Translations under genes and position numbers: made by a program | The notes under the pieces: model-generated | Told to the model about the DNA's origin: nothing | Seen by the model: only the letters and a program-made list of their open reading frames with translations | Database searches by the model: none | Part shown: in pieces, positions 1 to 15,843 of the stretch | Numbering within the stretch: the first letter of the stretch is position 1 | Layout of the letters: the number at the start of each line of letters is the position of its first letter | Source: Chrysomallon squamiferum | Lineage: Eukaryota > Mollusca > Gastropoda > Neomphalida > Peltospiridae | Assembly (NCBI GenBank): GCA_012295275.1 | Contig: CM022676.1 | Span: 7,592,607-7,630,106 of the forward strand | DNA length: 37,500 nucleotides | Reading direction: 5' to 3'

Positions 1-179
1 ATCTATCTATCTCTATCTATATCTATCTATCTATCTATCTATATTTTTATCTGTCTATCTGTATTTATGCATATCTATTTCTATCTATTTATCTAATTTC
101 CTATTCAGATATGTTTTATATCAACGTTCCACTATCTGTATTCAAACTTAAGTACAAAATAAAACGAATTAAAACTCAC

Positions 180-4092
<3,913 letters not shown>

Positions 4093-4889
4093 TTCCAGTA
4101 TTTTAGCTGTCACGTTAATAAAAATATATTTTCTTAGCGTCTTTCTTGTTCTACATTCGACTTGATTTTTGTTTTCCTTTCTTCGCCACGTTAGTTTCTG
4201 TTTCACAACTAAAACACCCGTTTTATTCTTAATATAATTTAAAGTAATGTCAAACAATATAATATCATGCAATTCGATACGACATGATGTATAAGATAAT
4301 TAATTCTTAATTACTCTATTTCACTGTAAAATAATATAATGTTACGTGAAGACTAGAACGGAATTCATTATAATTACTATAAATATAAATGTGGCCTTTT
4401 TATGTTTTATTATTATTTGTGTGAGTCAGAGAGGAAAACAAGAAAGAAAGAAAAACGATCGACAGGACTGGCCTATTTAAGCCTAAGTATCTAAATATAG
4501 AAACTTGCGTCAGAAGTAAAGGTCAACGTGTACAACTACGTCACTTGAACCCCGATTTTCCTTCCTTGTTTGTATTCGAATCTTCACGAAATGTTTTCAC
4601 GTTAGGTTTAAAAAATTTCTGCTAGTTCTACAAATGTTAGCAATTAACAAAAACAGTATAGTGGCAGAGGTAGTTAATTTTATCAAGTGTGCTTGTATAT
4701 TAAATCTATGGAAGTGTGCATGCATTTAGAGGGTAGACTAACGGATGGAAGAATGTGTTAATTCACAGAACAACATACTGAGAAAAAGAAAGAGAGATGA
4801 ATGATTAATAATACTCCAGCATTAAGAACACTGAGACTGAAAGAGAAAAATAAGACATGATTTTTTTCTAATTAACTGTATAATATTAC

Positions 4890-4923
<34 letters not shown>

Positions 4924-5711
4924 GTATAAGTATAAGAATAAGAATAACAAACACAACAAGAAAAAAATAAAACCTACTGTACATTTTAATATAATTATAT
5001 GTGTTATAGATTTATACACACAATGACTTATCAATTACATACACACACACACACACACACACAATATCGTTTAAACCGAACCCAATAGAAAAAATACAAT
5101 TAATTGTCAGAAGGCGAATAAGGTATTCTGGGTTACATTTTGTGTGCGTCTTCTCCAATGCATGGCTGGTTTTGAACAGAGTGTAGAGTTACAGTACACC
5201 AGAGTAAAACTGACAAGTCACGTCACAATTTAAGATACAAGACTTGTCAAACATCCATTGTGCCTAGGTTATAATGATACACTGTAATTCATTTTATATA
5301 GAGCTGATAATTAATAGCTGATAATTAATTATCACTGTCTGATTTTTATTTCCATTTCTTACATCAGTGTACCGATTCACCCGCCAATCCATCCATCCAT
5401 CCATCCACCAGCTCACTGTCTAGATATCTGTAAACATATACTTATGTAGGTAAGAAAGTATGTGTGCATATATATGCATACGTATACACATACATAGATA
5501 CACACATATAAATATAGATAGATACATACAAATATCGATAGATACATACGTACCTACTTATGTTTGTACAGACAGTCAACAAAAAAGGAGAAAAGTATGA
5601 CATACATTCTTATACAAAGATATACATATGCACATTTATTCATACATATAAACGCATACATAAACACACGCATATACATCTATTCATTCATGTGTACACA
5701 CTCTCTTTATT

Positions 5712-5714
<3 letters not shown>

Positions 5715-5764
<50 letters not shown>
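5715..5764. repeat. (CT)n microsatellite in the Ig gene 5' flank
   Basis: About 50 bp of uninterrupted CT dinucleotide. The corresponding place upstream of receptor B (about 19796-19830) holds only a short, interrupted CT/GTCT tract, so the repeat has expanded or collapsed since the duplication. Confidence 0.93.
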
Positions 5765-5766
<2 letters not shown>

Positions 5767-6165
5767 ACACACACACATACACAGATAACACAAAGCGTAT
5801 TTAATAATTACTATCAAACACTATGATGAACAGTGTAAATAACAGATTGAAATTTAAGTCAAATTCGTGGACTTTTTATGATAATTTATCTTTTTAAACT
5901 CGACTTCCATTCTAGATTTTGAAAGAAAAACAAACCTCAGCACACCTGACATAAAACAACTGATAATACATAAAAAGTCTACTAAACATATTTCATCAGC
6001 TTTTCTTTTCATAAAAACATTTTTCACTTCTGTCTTTCACCACTGAAGAATACACTACACTTTCCGTACTCTTTCACTTTGTTATGTTATAGAAACATTT
6101 GCGATAACAGGGGGAAAACAGATTTAATGGTGTAAATAATTTTTCATATGCAGCTGCGCTTCAAA

Positions 6166-6185
6166 GTGTATATTGTACGTACAAG
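6166..6185 (+). pseudogene. Inverted relic of Ig signal-peptide exon (3' end only), upstream of receptor A
   Basis: The plus-strand sequence ends with the last bases of the signal-peptide exon (ATTGTACGTACAAG), then a GTATGT donor and about 90 bp of intron-1-like sequence, as in receptors A and B. Most of the exon, including the start codon, is absent. It points away from receptor A (head-to-head), matching the fuller relic at 20322-20379 upstream of receptor B. Confidence 0.7.
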
Positions 6186-8253
6186 GTATGTATTTTATAT
6201 TCATCGAATTTATCTGGATCTGAGTTAATCTCATTTCATTTACAAACTGTGAAATTTTGATCTTCTGTATGACCCGGAAAGTAAAGTGCTTTGATAAATA
6301 GTCCGAAAATGAATTCTAATGGAAACTGTAGTCTGTCTTTTTCATTAATATTTTTATTACCTGTGTGACAGAATTATGTTTTTCTCTACATATTTTCTAT
6401 TCACACGAATCTTGTGCAATAACAGTTGCTTATAGTGTGTTAGTTGTTCATGTTACTGGGATGTGTAAAAGAAAAGAATCGTAAGTACAATACCCACTAA
6501 AGTAACACAAATACTGTATTACATAACTTTTACTATATGGCATTGTTACATTACGTAATTAACGCTGTGTTATGAACACAAATACACAATTCATATGCAT
6601 GCATATATGCTGTGTCTAAGCATGTATATATGCTGTGGGTTTGTACGTATTATATGTGTGTTATGTGTGCGTGTGTGAAATTGTATGTGTGTTTACTGAA
6701 GAGAAACTTGTTTGGAAATTCTCAATTTATACTTCATAATAAACTGGGTGTTGCAGAGATATAATGGGCGGCCATTTTGAATTGTGATGTACCATAGGCA
6801 ACATGGCTGTTTGTCAAGTTTTGTTTCTTACTTCATGACGTGACTGGTCAGTTTTATTCTGGTGTGTTGTGACTCTACACTCTATTTAAAACCAGTCATG
6901 GATGGAAAAAGACGCGGAAAAAAAATGTAACCCAAAACACCTAATACTCTTTCTGCCAAGTTATTGTAATTTGTTTCTATTTTGTTCGTATGATATCATA
7001 TCGTATAATATTGTATTATATTGTATAACATTACTTTAAATTGTATTATTAGCACTGTTGTTCATTTCAATTTAATCAAGATAATGTTTTACCTCAGAAT
7101 AGGAAACCACTGATGTTTAGCGTATAAAGAAATTACATAAAGAAAACTTACATCTAAGCTGGATAGGATAGAATATAAAAAATTGTTATTAAATGGTAGT
7201 TTTATTTATAAACTGGTCCTATCAGCGTACCTGGTTGTACGAATGCTCATATACTTGTTATTCAATAAAGTATAACGAATAAGAACCAGTGTATTTCAAG
7301 TCTGTTTACGTGATAGGCCCGAGTGACGAAGTTTTTGAACATACACACATACACACCGACATAATACATACAAGTAGACATGCACACAGATATATACATT
7401 ACAGGAACATATATACACACACATACACATATAGACACATGTAAACACACATTCAAAAATACAGAATTATAGAAAGAATAAAAAGAGGAGAGGTGTGTAA
7501 AATCAGAATGGTTGAAGTACAAAAATCGATTGAGAAAGTGTTAAATGAAAAAGGACACACAAACAGACGAACAGATTTAGAAAACAAAAAATACAACTTT
7601 ATTTTAGAGTAAGAAGGGAAACAGTAAAATATAAGTGAGAATTCCAAAATTTGTTTATAATCATTATGAAAAATATATATACAATCGGGTATACAGAAAC
7701 AAGCTGCTATATTATGAAGTTAGATAACATAATTAACAAAACATAGTAAACATTAGCTTAGTAGTTACATCAGATTCCTTCCGCTATTTCCTGTTCTAAC
7801 TGCATGCTCACAATTCGTTTAACACATTTTCTATCACTGTACCAGATACAAATGCAACAATATGCAGACGCAGAAACAATGTTTTAAAAAGATGATGCAC
7901 AGTATATTACATTGTCAGATGTCATTTCTTCATTTGTTTTGGGAATAAATATTCTCTTGCAGTTTTGATGTCGTAGCATGTATTTGTAAATTTTAAACGC
8001 AATCCGACACGTTTATCTGAATATGAAAAAACTCATTCGTACGCCATAAATCTATGGGGAGGGGTACACTCCTCCAACTCTTACCAATATCATCATCAAA
8101 TCATCATATAGAACTATGCCTTATTCAGTCTAAATTGAGTACAAAAATATTAACAACTGAAAACTATGACAAAAAAATCAAACCTGGGATAGATAAGGGT
8201 TACCAAGCAGAGGAGCAGATGCTCTTGTTAGTACAGAACACTGTAAACATAGA

Positions 8254-8259
8254 TTTATT
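8254..8259 (-). terminator. Possible poly(A) signal for receptor B
   Basis: AATAAA on the minus strand, about 490 bases beyond the receptor B stop codon. It is a plausible signal, but the motif is common in such AT-rich sequence. Confidence 0.25.
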
Positions 8260-8743
8260 CTACCACTGACCGCCAGGAATTTCATTTCTCATATTATACA
8301 AGATAATAGACACTTTCGTGACGTCACGATCCCACGTGAGAGAAACTAATACAAAAAAAAAAAAAAACCTAAAATAAAATAGCGAATGTGAGTAATATTT
8401 CATTTCTTGGACATCATCGCGGAAAGACATTATTGAGATTGATCAAATTTGTTACTTTTTTCAATGTTTAGATACTTTAATTTTACGTGACAAATATTCC
8501 CTGATTTTAACATAGTTACAGTCACAATTCACACAATGTTAATGAATGGTAGAAATTCTCGATTAGAAACTCATTATAATGTTCATAACGTTTCTCACAG
8601 GTAGCTATTTACATAGTTCGAATCTGGTGTCACTGTAGAAACTGAATATATACAGTCGTTATATTTTACTAAAGTCATTTAACAATTTAACCTTGTTTAA
8701 GTTTTCAGGAAAGTGTTTTAACAAATAATCACGGTTTTCTTCT

Positions 8744-9151
8744 TTATGGTTCAGAAACGAATACAAGACAGTATGGATTCTCTTTAACTTGAGGCACAGT
8801 TGATGTCTCTGTCTGATTGTCTGAAACATGAAACGAAATTATGTTTTAGTTTATATAAAAGTTGTCATGTACGGAGCAAAAAATTAATCGCAATAATGTG
8901 TGTATGTGTGTGTATATATAAATAAATACACACACGCGCATACACGCCTATAAGTTAAAAAGTCAGTATGCTTAAATGTGTATTTCTTACATATACATTT
9001 TCTCTATTTCTCTATTTACATACATATTTAGCTATCTGTCTATCTATCTATCTATCTATATAACAATATACATACACAGACGTAAGAATGTGTTTCTATA
9101 CTCCTATCGATATGTGAGTATGTACGTATGCGTACGTATGTATGTGTGTGC

Positions 9152-9186
<35 letters not shown>

Positions 9187-10481
9187 ATGTACACACATAT
9201 ATACTTATATAAGTATGTATTTATGTACATTTATGAATGCTTTAGTTTATATAAAAGTTTGCATGTACGGAGCAAAACAATAATCGCAATTATGTGTGTG
9301 TGTATATATAAACAAATACACACACGCGCATACACACCTATAAGTTCAACAGTCACTACGCTTAAGTGTGTATTTCTTCCATATACATTTTCTCTATTTC
9401 CTCTATCTATATAACTATATACATACACAGACAATAGAAATACATTCTTACGTCTGTGTATGTATATAGTTATATATATACACACATATATAAGTATGTA
9501 TTTATGTACATATATGTATGTATGGATGTATGGATGCATGTATGTATGTGTAGATGTTTGACTTTAGATGTTTGACCACTGTAATGTAAGTTACTGTGTG
9601 ATTTGGTCATATTATTAAAAGATGCATTTATTTACATAAATAAAACTTTTTAAAACTTTATAGAAAAGCGTTCAGCGATGTATAAAAGTACATTACTAGA
9701 ACAAAACAATATATATATATCAAATCTATTTAATACTATTTCAGACACAATTTAGAAAGTATCCTTTCTCGAAATCTGTAAAAAAAATGTCTAAAAATGT
9801 CAGTTTTACTCTTTGAATCGAGAATTCGCGTTTGCTCTATTGGGTTATCTCAAAATGAACGTCCAGTATATTACCAGGTAGGTCAAAATATATGGCACAG
9901 GAGTGTTAACTTCGTCCATATCGTATTTGTGAGAATTAGTTCTAACTCGTGACATATTTTGTGTTTTGTTGTCTCTGTATCCCTTTTTCTATTTGTTTTT
10001 GTTATTTTGTTATTTTGTTATTTTGTTTTTTTATTATTATTTATTTTTTATTTTCTGGGGTTTATTTTAAATGAACAAATAAATAAAAAAACATTAGGAA
10101 ATCCACCACATTTTAGAAATAACGGTGTAAGTTAGCAGGTTAGTACGGATTTGATATTCAGTTCTGGTTTTTTCTCTACTGAATTTAGCCTGAGACTTTA
10201 ATAACCTAATTTAATTGTTTTTTTATCAAAATGTCTTACGAAGTCTGTGATTAAGAAACAATAATTGTTTTCATACTATCAGGCGTTATAACGTTTTCTG
10301 GGACGTCATTTCGTCTTTTCTCTATAGTAGCATATGGATTCTCTGGATCTTCATGTTCGTCTGCTGGCTCGGTCTCATTATCTGAAACTTGGAATCAAGT
10401 TATGTTTTCGTTTATATAAAGATTGTGCAGAGATAAAAATAATCGCATTAATATATATGTATGTGTGTTTGTGTGTGTGTA

Positions 10482-10527
<46 letters not shown>

Positions 10528-11499
10528 TACATATATAAAGATATAGGAGTACGCGCGCACACACGCACACTAATGTATATCAATTTAAGAAATGACTATG
10601 TTTAAGTGTATATTTTTATATATACCGTATCTCTCGCTCTATGCATATCTATATATACATTTACACATAATAATGTGTTTTCATACATATATCGATGTGT
10701 GTGTGTATGTGTGTTTATGTCTATGTTTATACACACATATATAGATATATAAGTATGTATTTATGTACATATATGTATGTATGAATGTATGTGTGTATAT
10801 GTGTATGTTTGTATTTAATTTTATCTCTAGAGGTTTCAGACGACTTAAAGTTGACCACTGTTTTTTAAGTTAGTGTGTGATCTGGTCATATTATTAAAAA
10901 ATACATTTATTTACATACATAAACTTTTAAAAATATGTCCGTACCTTTTATTGAATTAATTCGTAAATCCTTCGGAAATATAACTATTTAGAGCTTTATT
11001 AGTCAGAAAATCGGTTAGAAACTAAAATTCCTTTAGACTTGATTTGTGTTTTTTTCTTAAACAATGACAGGAAATGCTGTTACTGGATTGGTCATCGTAA
11101 TCTGTAAGTTAAAATCTTGTACCTTAACAAATTTTACCAATGTCAACGTTGCTGCAGTCATAAATGTATGGGAAAAATTATTTTATCTCTCTCATATGAA
11201 GATTCAACATTTATTCCAAATGGTTTTTGTATTTGTAATGTACGGATGCAAAATACTTTTCGCTGGAGTCTAAAAATGTCAGTTTTACTCTTTGAATCGA
11301 GAATTCGCGTTTGCTCTATTGGGTTATCTCAAAATGATCGTCCAGTATATGGCTACGTAGATTAAAATATATGGCGACAGCAGTGTTAACTTCATCCATA
11401 TCGTGTTTGTGACAATTAGTTCTAACTCGTGACATATTTTGTGTTTTGTTTTCTCCCTTTTTCTATTTGTTTTTGTTATTTTATTTTGTTATTTTTTTT

Positions 11500-11556
<57 letters not shown>

Positions 11557-12415
11557 TTTTTTTTTTTTTTTTTTTTTTAAATAAATAAATAAAAAAAAAT
11601 TAGGAAATCCACCACAGTGTAGGTTAGCAGGTTAGTACGGATTTGATATTCAGTTCTGGTTTTTTCTCTACTGAATTTAGCCTGAGACTTTAATAACCTA
11701 ATTTAATTGTCTGTGATTCAGAAACAATTTTTGTTTTCTTGTTTACCCTTCATTAATATCAATTCACTTACTGTCAGGCGTTATAACGTTTTCTGGGACG
11801 TCATTTCGTCTTTTCTCTATAGAAGAATATAGATTCTCTGTGTCTTCATGTTCGTCTGCTGGCTCGGTCTCATTATCTGAAACGTGGAATCAAGTTATGT
11901 TTTCGTTTATATAAAGATTGTGCAGAGATGAAAATAATCGCATTAATATATATGTGTGTGTGTGTGTTTGTGTGTGTTTGTGTGTGTGTGTGTGTACATA
12001 TATACGAATACTCGCGCACACACGCACACTAATGTATATCAATTTAAGAAGTGACTATGTTTAAGTGAATATTTTTACATATACCGTATCTCTTGCTCTA
12101 TGCATATCTATACATACATATACACATAATAATGTGTTTTCATAGATATATCGATGTGTAAGTGTGTATATGTATATAGGTGCACATAGAATGTATGTGT
12201 GTATATGCATATATAATGTATATGTGTAAATGCATATATATATGTATGTATTATTTTATGTATGTTTGTGTATTTTAGGATTTGAATATTCTTTGTTTTA
12301 TATATAAACAATATAAACAATATTCGGGAACACACTGGCATACGAGTTAAAGATCGCTGTATATATCTGTGTCTGTGTGGATATATATGTGTGCGTGTTT
12401 GTGTGTGTGTGTGCG

Positions 12416-12491
<76 letters not shown>

Positions 12492-12922
12492 CTTACCAGA
12501 AACAGCACTGTACGAAACATGCAGAGAACTGAAACATTGCACACAAATATATATATATATATATAGTTTTATTCAAAATTAAATAATAAATAGTACATAT
12601 ACGTTGATACAATAATCCGAGGACGAACAAAGGAATGCAAGCACACATACATATATACATACCATACATTGATAAGTACATGCATACATACATACATCAA
12701 TAAATATATAAATATATATGTGCATGTTTCATACATATTACATTTGTACACATGTATATACACACATACGTACATACACACAACATACATAGGTATATAT
12801 AGACAGAGAAAGACACATGTTTATAAATACATAAATATATTTTACAGATAGGAAGAAAAGTAATACAAATATATGAATAAATTTACCTTTTTTGGCTCAA
12901 AATTGACTTCTTTTTTCCTGTC

Positions 12923-12956
<34 letters not shown>

Positions 12957-13611
12957 TAATAATAACATTATTATTTTTTACGTCAGCTATATCATTATCA
13001 GATAATTGAAATACACAGGTTTAATTACTCTGTATAAGGTAATTGAGTAAATTAGACGATATATTTCCCTTTTACATTCTAGGTAAGTGTAATTAACAAA
13101 CAAAAGAATGAAGGAATGAAGACATAATGGAAGAATGAAAATTAAATAAAGAATGTATAATAAAAAATAAAAAAAATAAAAATAAACCAAATAAACTAAC
13201 CAACCAACCAAACAACCAATTAACCATTTAAATAAATAAATAATAATAAATAAGTAAGTAAATAAGTAAGTAAATAAGTAAATAAGTTAGAAAGTAAGTA
13301 AGTGAGTGAGTGAGTAAGTAAGTAAGTAAATAAACAAATAAATAAATACTTCTTTTATATCGGACGAAGAGAACAATGACAATGATAATAACAAACAGAG
13401 CAGAGCACGTTCCAAAACCGCTGCCAAATGTTTTATCAAACTGACTGCTGGCTTCTACAGACACTGAAAATTAAAACAAAAATATGAAATTTAATTAATA
13501 TATTATTTATATATCTTCAATAGGTAATAATTCTATTTACTATTGTTGATATATATTCACAGAGTAGGTAATTATTTATTTACTATTGTTAAGGAGTTGT
13601 TAGTATGTATT

Positions 13612-13688
<77 letters not shown>

Positions 13689-15812
13689 GATTTACTAAAT
13701 GCTAAATATAATGAATTTAAACTTACGCTTAATATTAATAATAACTTTTTTATGTGCTGTTTCGTTCGAATCCCGATTAACAGCAATGCATGTGTAGACT
13801 CCAACTTGAAATCTCGTGATATTAGTCAGTGCCAGTAGTCCGTTGTTACTGACAATCTGATTGCACAGTTCCCATTTGTAAAGGCATTTGATAAAACAGT
13901 CGGCTTTGCATGATATTCTGACGTCACTTCCTTCCTCTACAGCGATGTCAGATGAAGAATTGACTCGAAGTGAGTTGCCGGGACCGTCTGTGAAAAAAAA
14001 AAATAAAATAAAATAAAATAAATAAATAAAATAAGAAATGTTGAATAAGAACTTGTCACCTAAACATTTGAAAGTCTAATTTCCAATAAAACATGACATA
14101 ACATCAAAATTCAACAAGTCAAAAGTGAGGTCATTATCAAACCCCGTGACGCGATGTGAATATTGGAAAATTTGACATGTCAACGTAAAAGAAAGACCGC
14201 TGATAGCGTTTAAATACACGCATAAAATAATCTGTATCATAACAAAAGTTACTCAGACTGGATATTCTTACGTAAGCATTTATAACTGGTTCTCTGATAT
14301 TTTAAACACACACCTCTAACAAATATTGAGTTGCCTGTTTATTTTATAACCTTTATTTTTACTATAATTAATTTCTTACTTACGAAGTACAGTCAAATTA
14401 AGTGTTTCATTGGCAGTTTGTTTCGTATCTGGATTTTCAGCCGTTATCACATAGAGACCTGATTGTGATCTATTAATATGAGCCAATGAGAGAATGCTCG
14501 TGTTACTTATGACGTTATCGGCGAGTTTCCACTGATAATTGCACGTGATGAAACACGTGGCGGAACAAGCCACTGTGACGTCACTTCCTTCCACAGCAGT
14601 CACAAAAGACGAAGTATTCAGCTTGAGTGATGTTCCAGGACCATCTAAAAATTAAATTATCAATTGCATCATCATCATCAACATCATCATCGCCAGTATA
14701 ATCATCATTGTCGTCATACTGATGTTTTTTGTTCTTACTGACAGTAGCAATTATTGATGTTGTCGTTGTAATTGTCGTGAAGATGAAATATTTGAGTTGT
14801 TGCTGTTCGTATCAGAATTACTGTAACTGTCAGTACTATTTATTTATTAATTTTGTTAATATTTTTGCTGATTTAAAATAATAAGAAGAAGAATCAATAA
14901 AATAATAAAATGTATTCAAAATATTCTATATCTAGATATGAACACATGTATCATTTTAAAAATATATCTTCATATACGTAAATTAATGTTTATGTACGTA
15001 CCTGTTTTAAGCGTATAATTATGCTGGACATTCTTTCATGTAAGAATATAAATTTACTTAAATGTTAAAATACATTAATAATTTTTATCATCTGTAATTA
15101 TAATCTATAAAAAATAAAGGTTCTTGGCCTCTAATTTCACGTATTATTGTATTTTATTGAGATGTATTGTTTAGTTATCAGTACATACTTCCTAAAATGA
15201 TAATTATAGACATAAAACTGATAAAAAAAAAAAAAACCAGCTGAGTTACAGCATTGTTTTGTTTTACTGAATTTATTATTTAATTACCATTAACAGTACA
15301 TATTTTTTCAGTTGTATTTCGTTGCTTTTTTTAACATTTAATAAGAATAATAATAAAGAAGTTAATTTTACTTCTCAATTCAACTTTCATTTCATTGTTT
15401 TTAAACAGTATTTAGTACCTACAATAATAATAATAATATTAATAATAATTAAGTTAATTTTACCTCTCACTTCAAGTTTTATTTCATTACTGTGTCCTCC
15501 ATCATCTCCATATCTCCACACAGTTCCATGTTGACTGAGTTTGACATATTTTATTATGAGGATGTTTATATCATCTGAACAGAAAAAAGTGTATTCTTTT
15601 GGATGTTCACCATGAAAATCACATGGACCGTTTTTTCCCTGTACTTCCATCCTGTATTCTGTGTTATTCACAAACCAGGTAATTAGAGGAGAAGGATCTC
15701 CTCCAAGACAGGTAAAAGCAAAAGTTGATCCAACAATTGCAAATCTATCTGATGTTGTTAATGTATAATGCTGACCTTAAATTTAAAATAATAATAATAA
15801 TAATAATAATAA

Positions 15813-15843
<31 letters not shown>

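Larger units (their letters stand above)
4093..8743. other. Intergenic region between receptors A and B: duplicated 5' flank, inverted fragments, microsatellites
   Basis: No convincing complete gene. About 4.0-6.44 kb is collinear with 18.06-20.62 kb upstream of receptor B (shared stretches near 4460/18430, 5110/19080, 5840/19910 and 6290/20480). It therefore represents the duplicated 5' flank and probable promoter of the Ig genes. Around 6780-7060 lies an inverted copy of 5100-5240 and 4250-4310 with an internal deletion. 7140-7240 resembles 17400-17515 in the same orientation. The last 500 bases before 8744 are probably the 3' UTR of receptor B. Microsatellites include (AAT)n near 4890 and (AC)n near 5041. 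Confidence 0.7.

Noticed and set aside
8054-8269. A 71-codon open frame on the plus strand
   Set aside because: No recognisable domain and no splice partners. The region overlaps the likely 3' UTR of receptor B on the other strand.
12108-12542. A 144-residue minus-strand frame with poly(His-Thr)
   Set aside because: Only its first residues (SSLHVSYSAVS) are coding, as the 32-nt ITIM exon; the rest is intron (CA)n and similar repeats.
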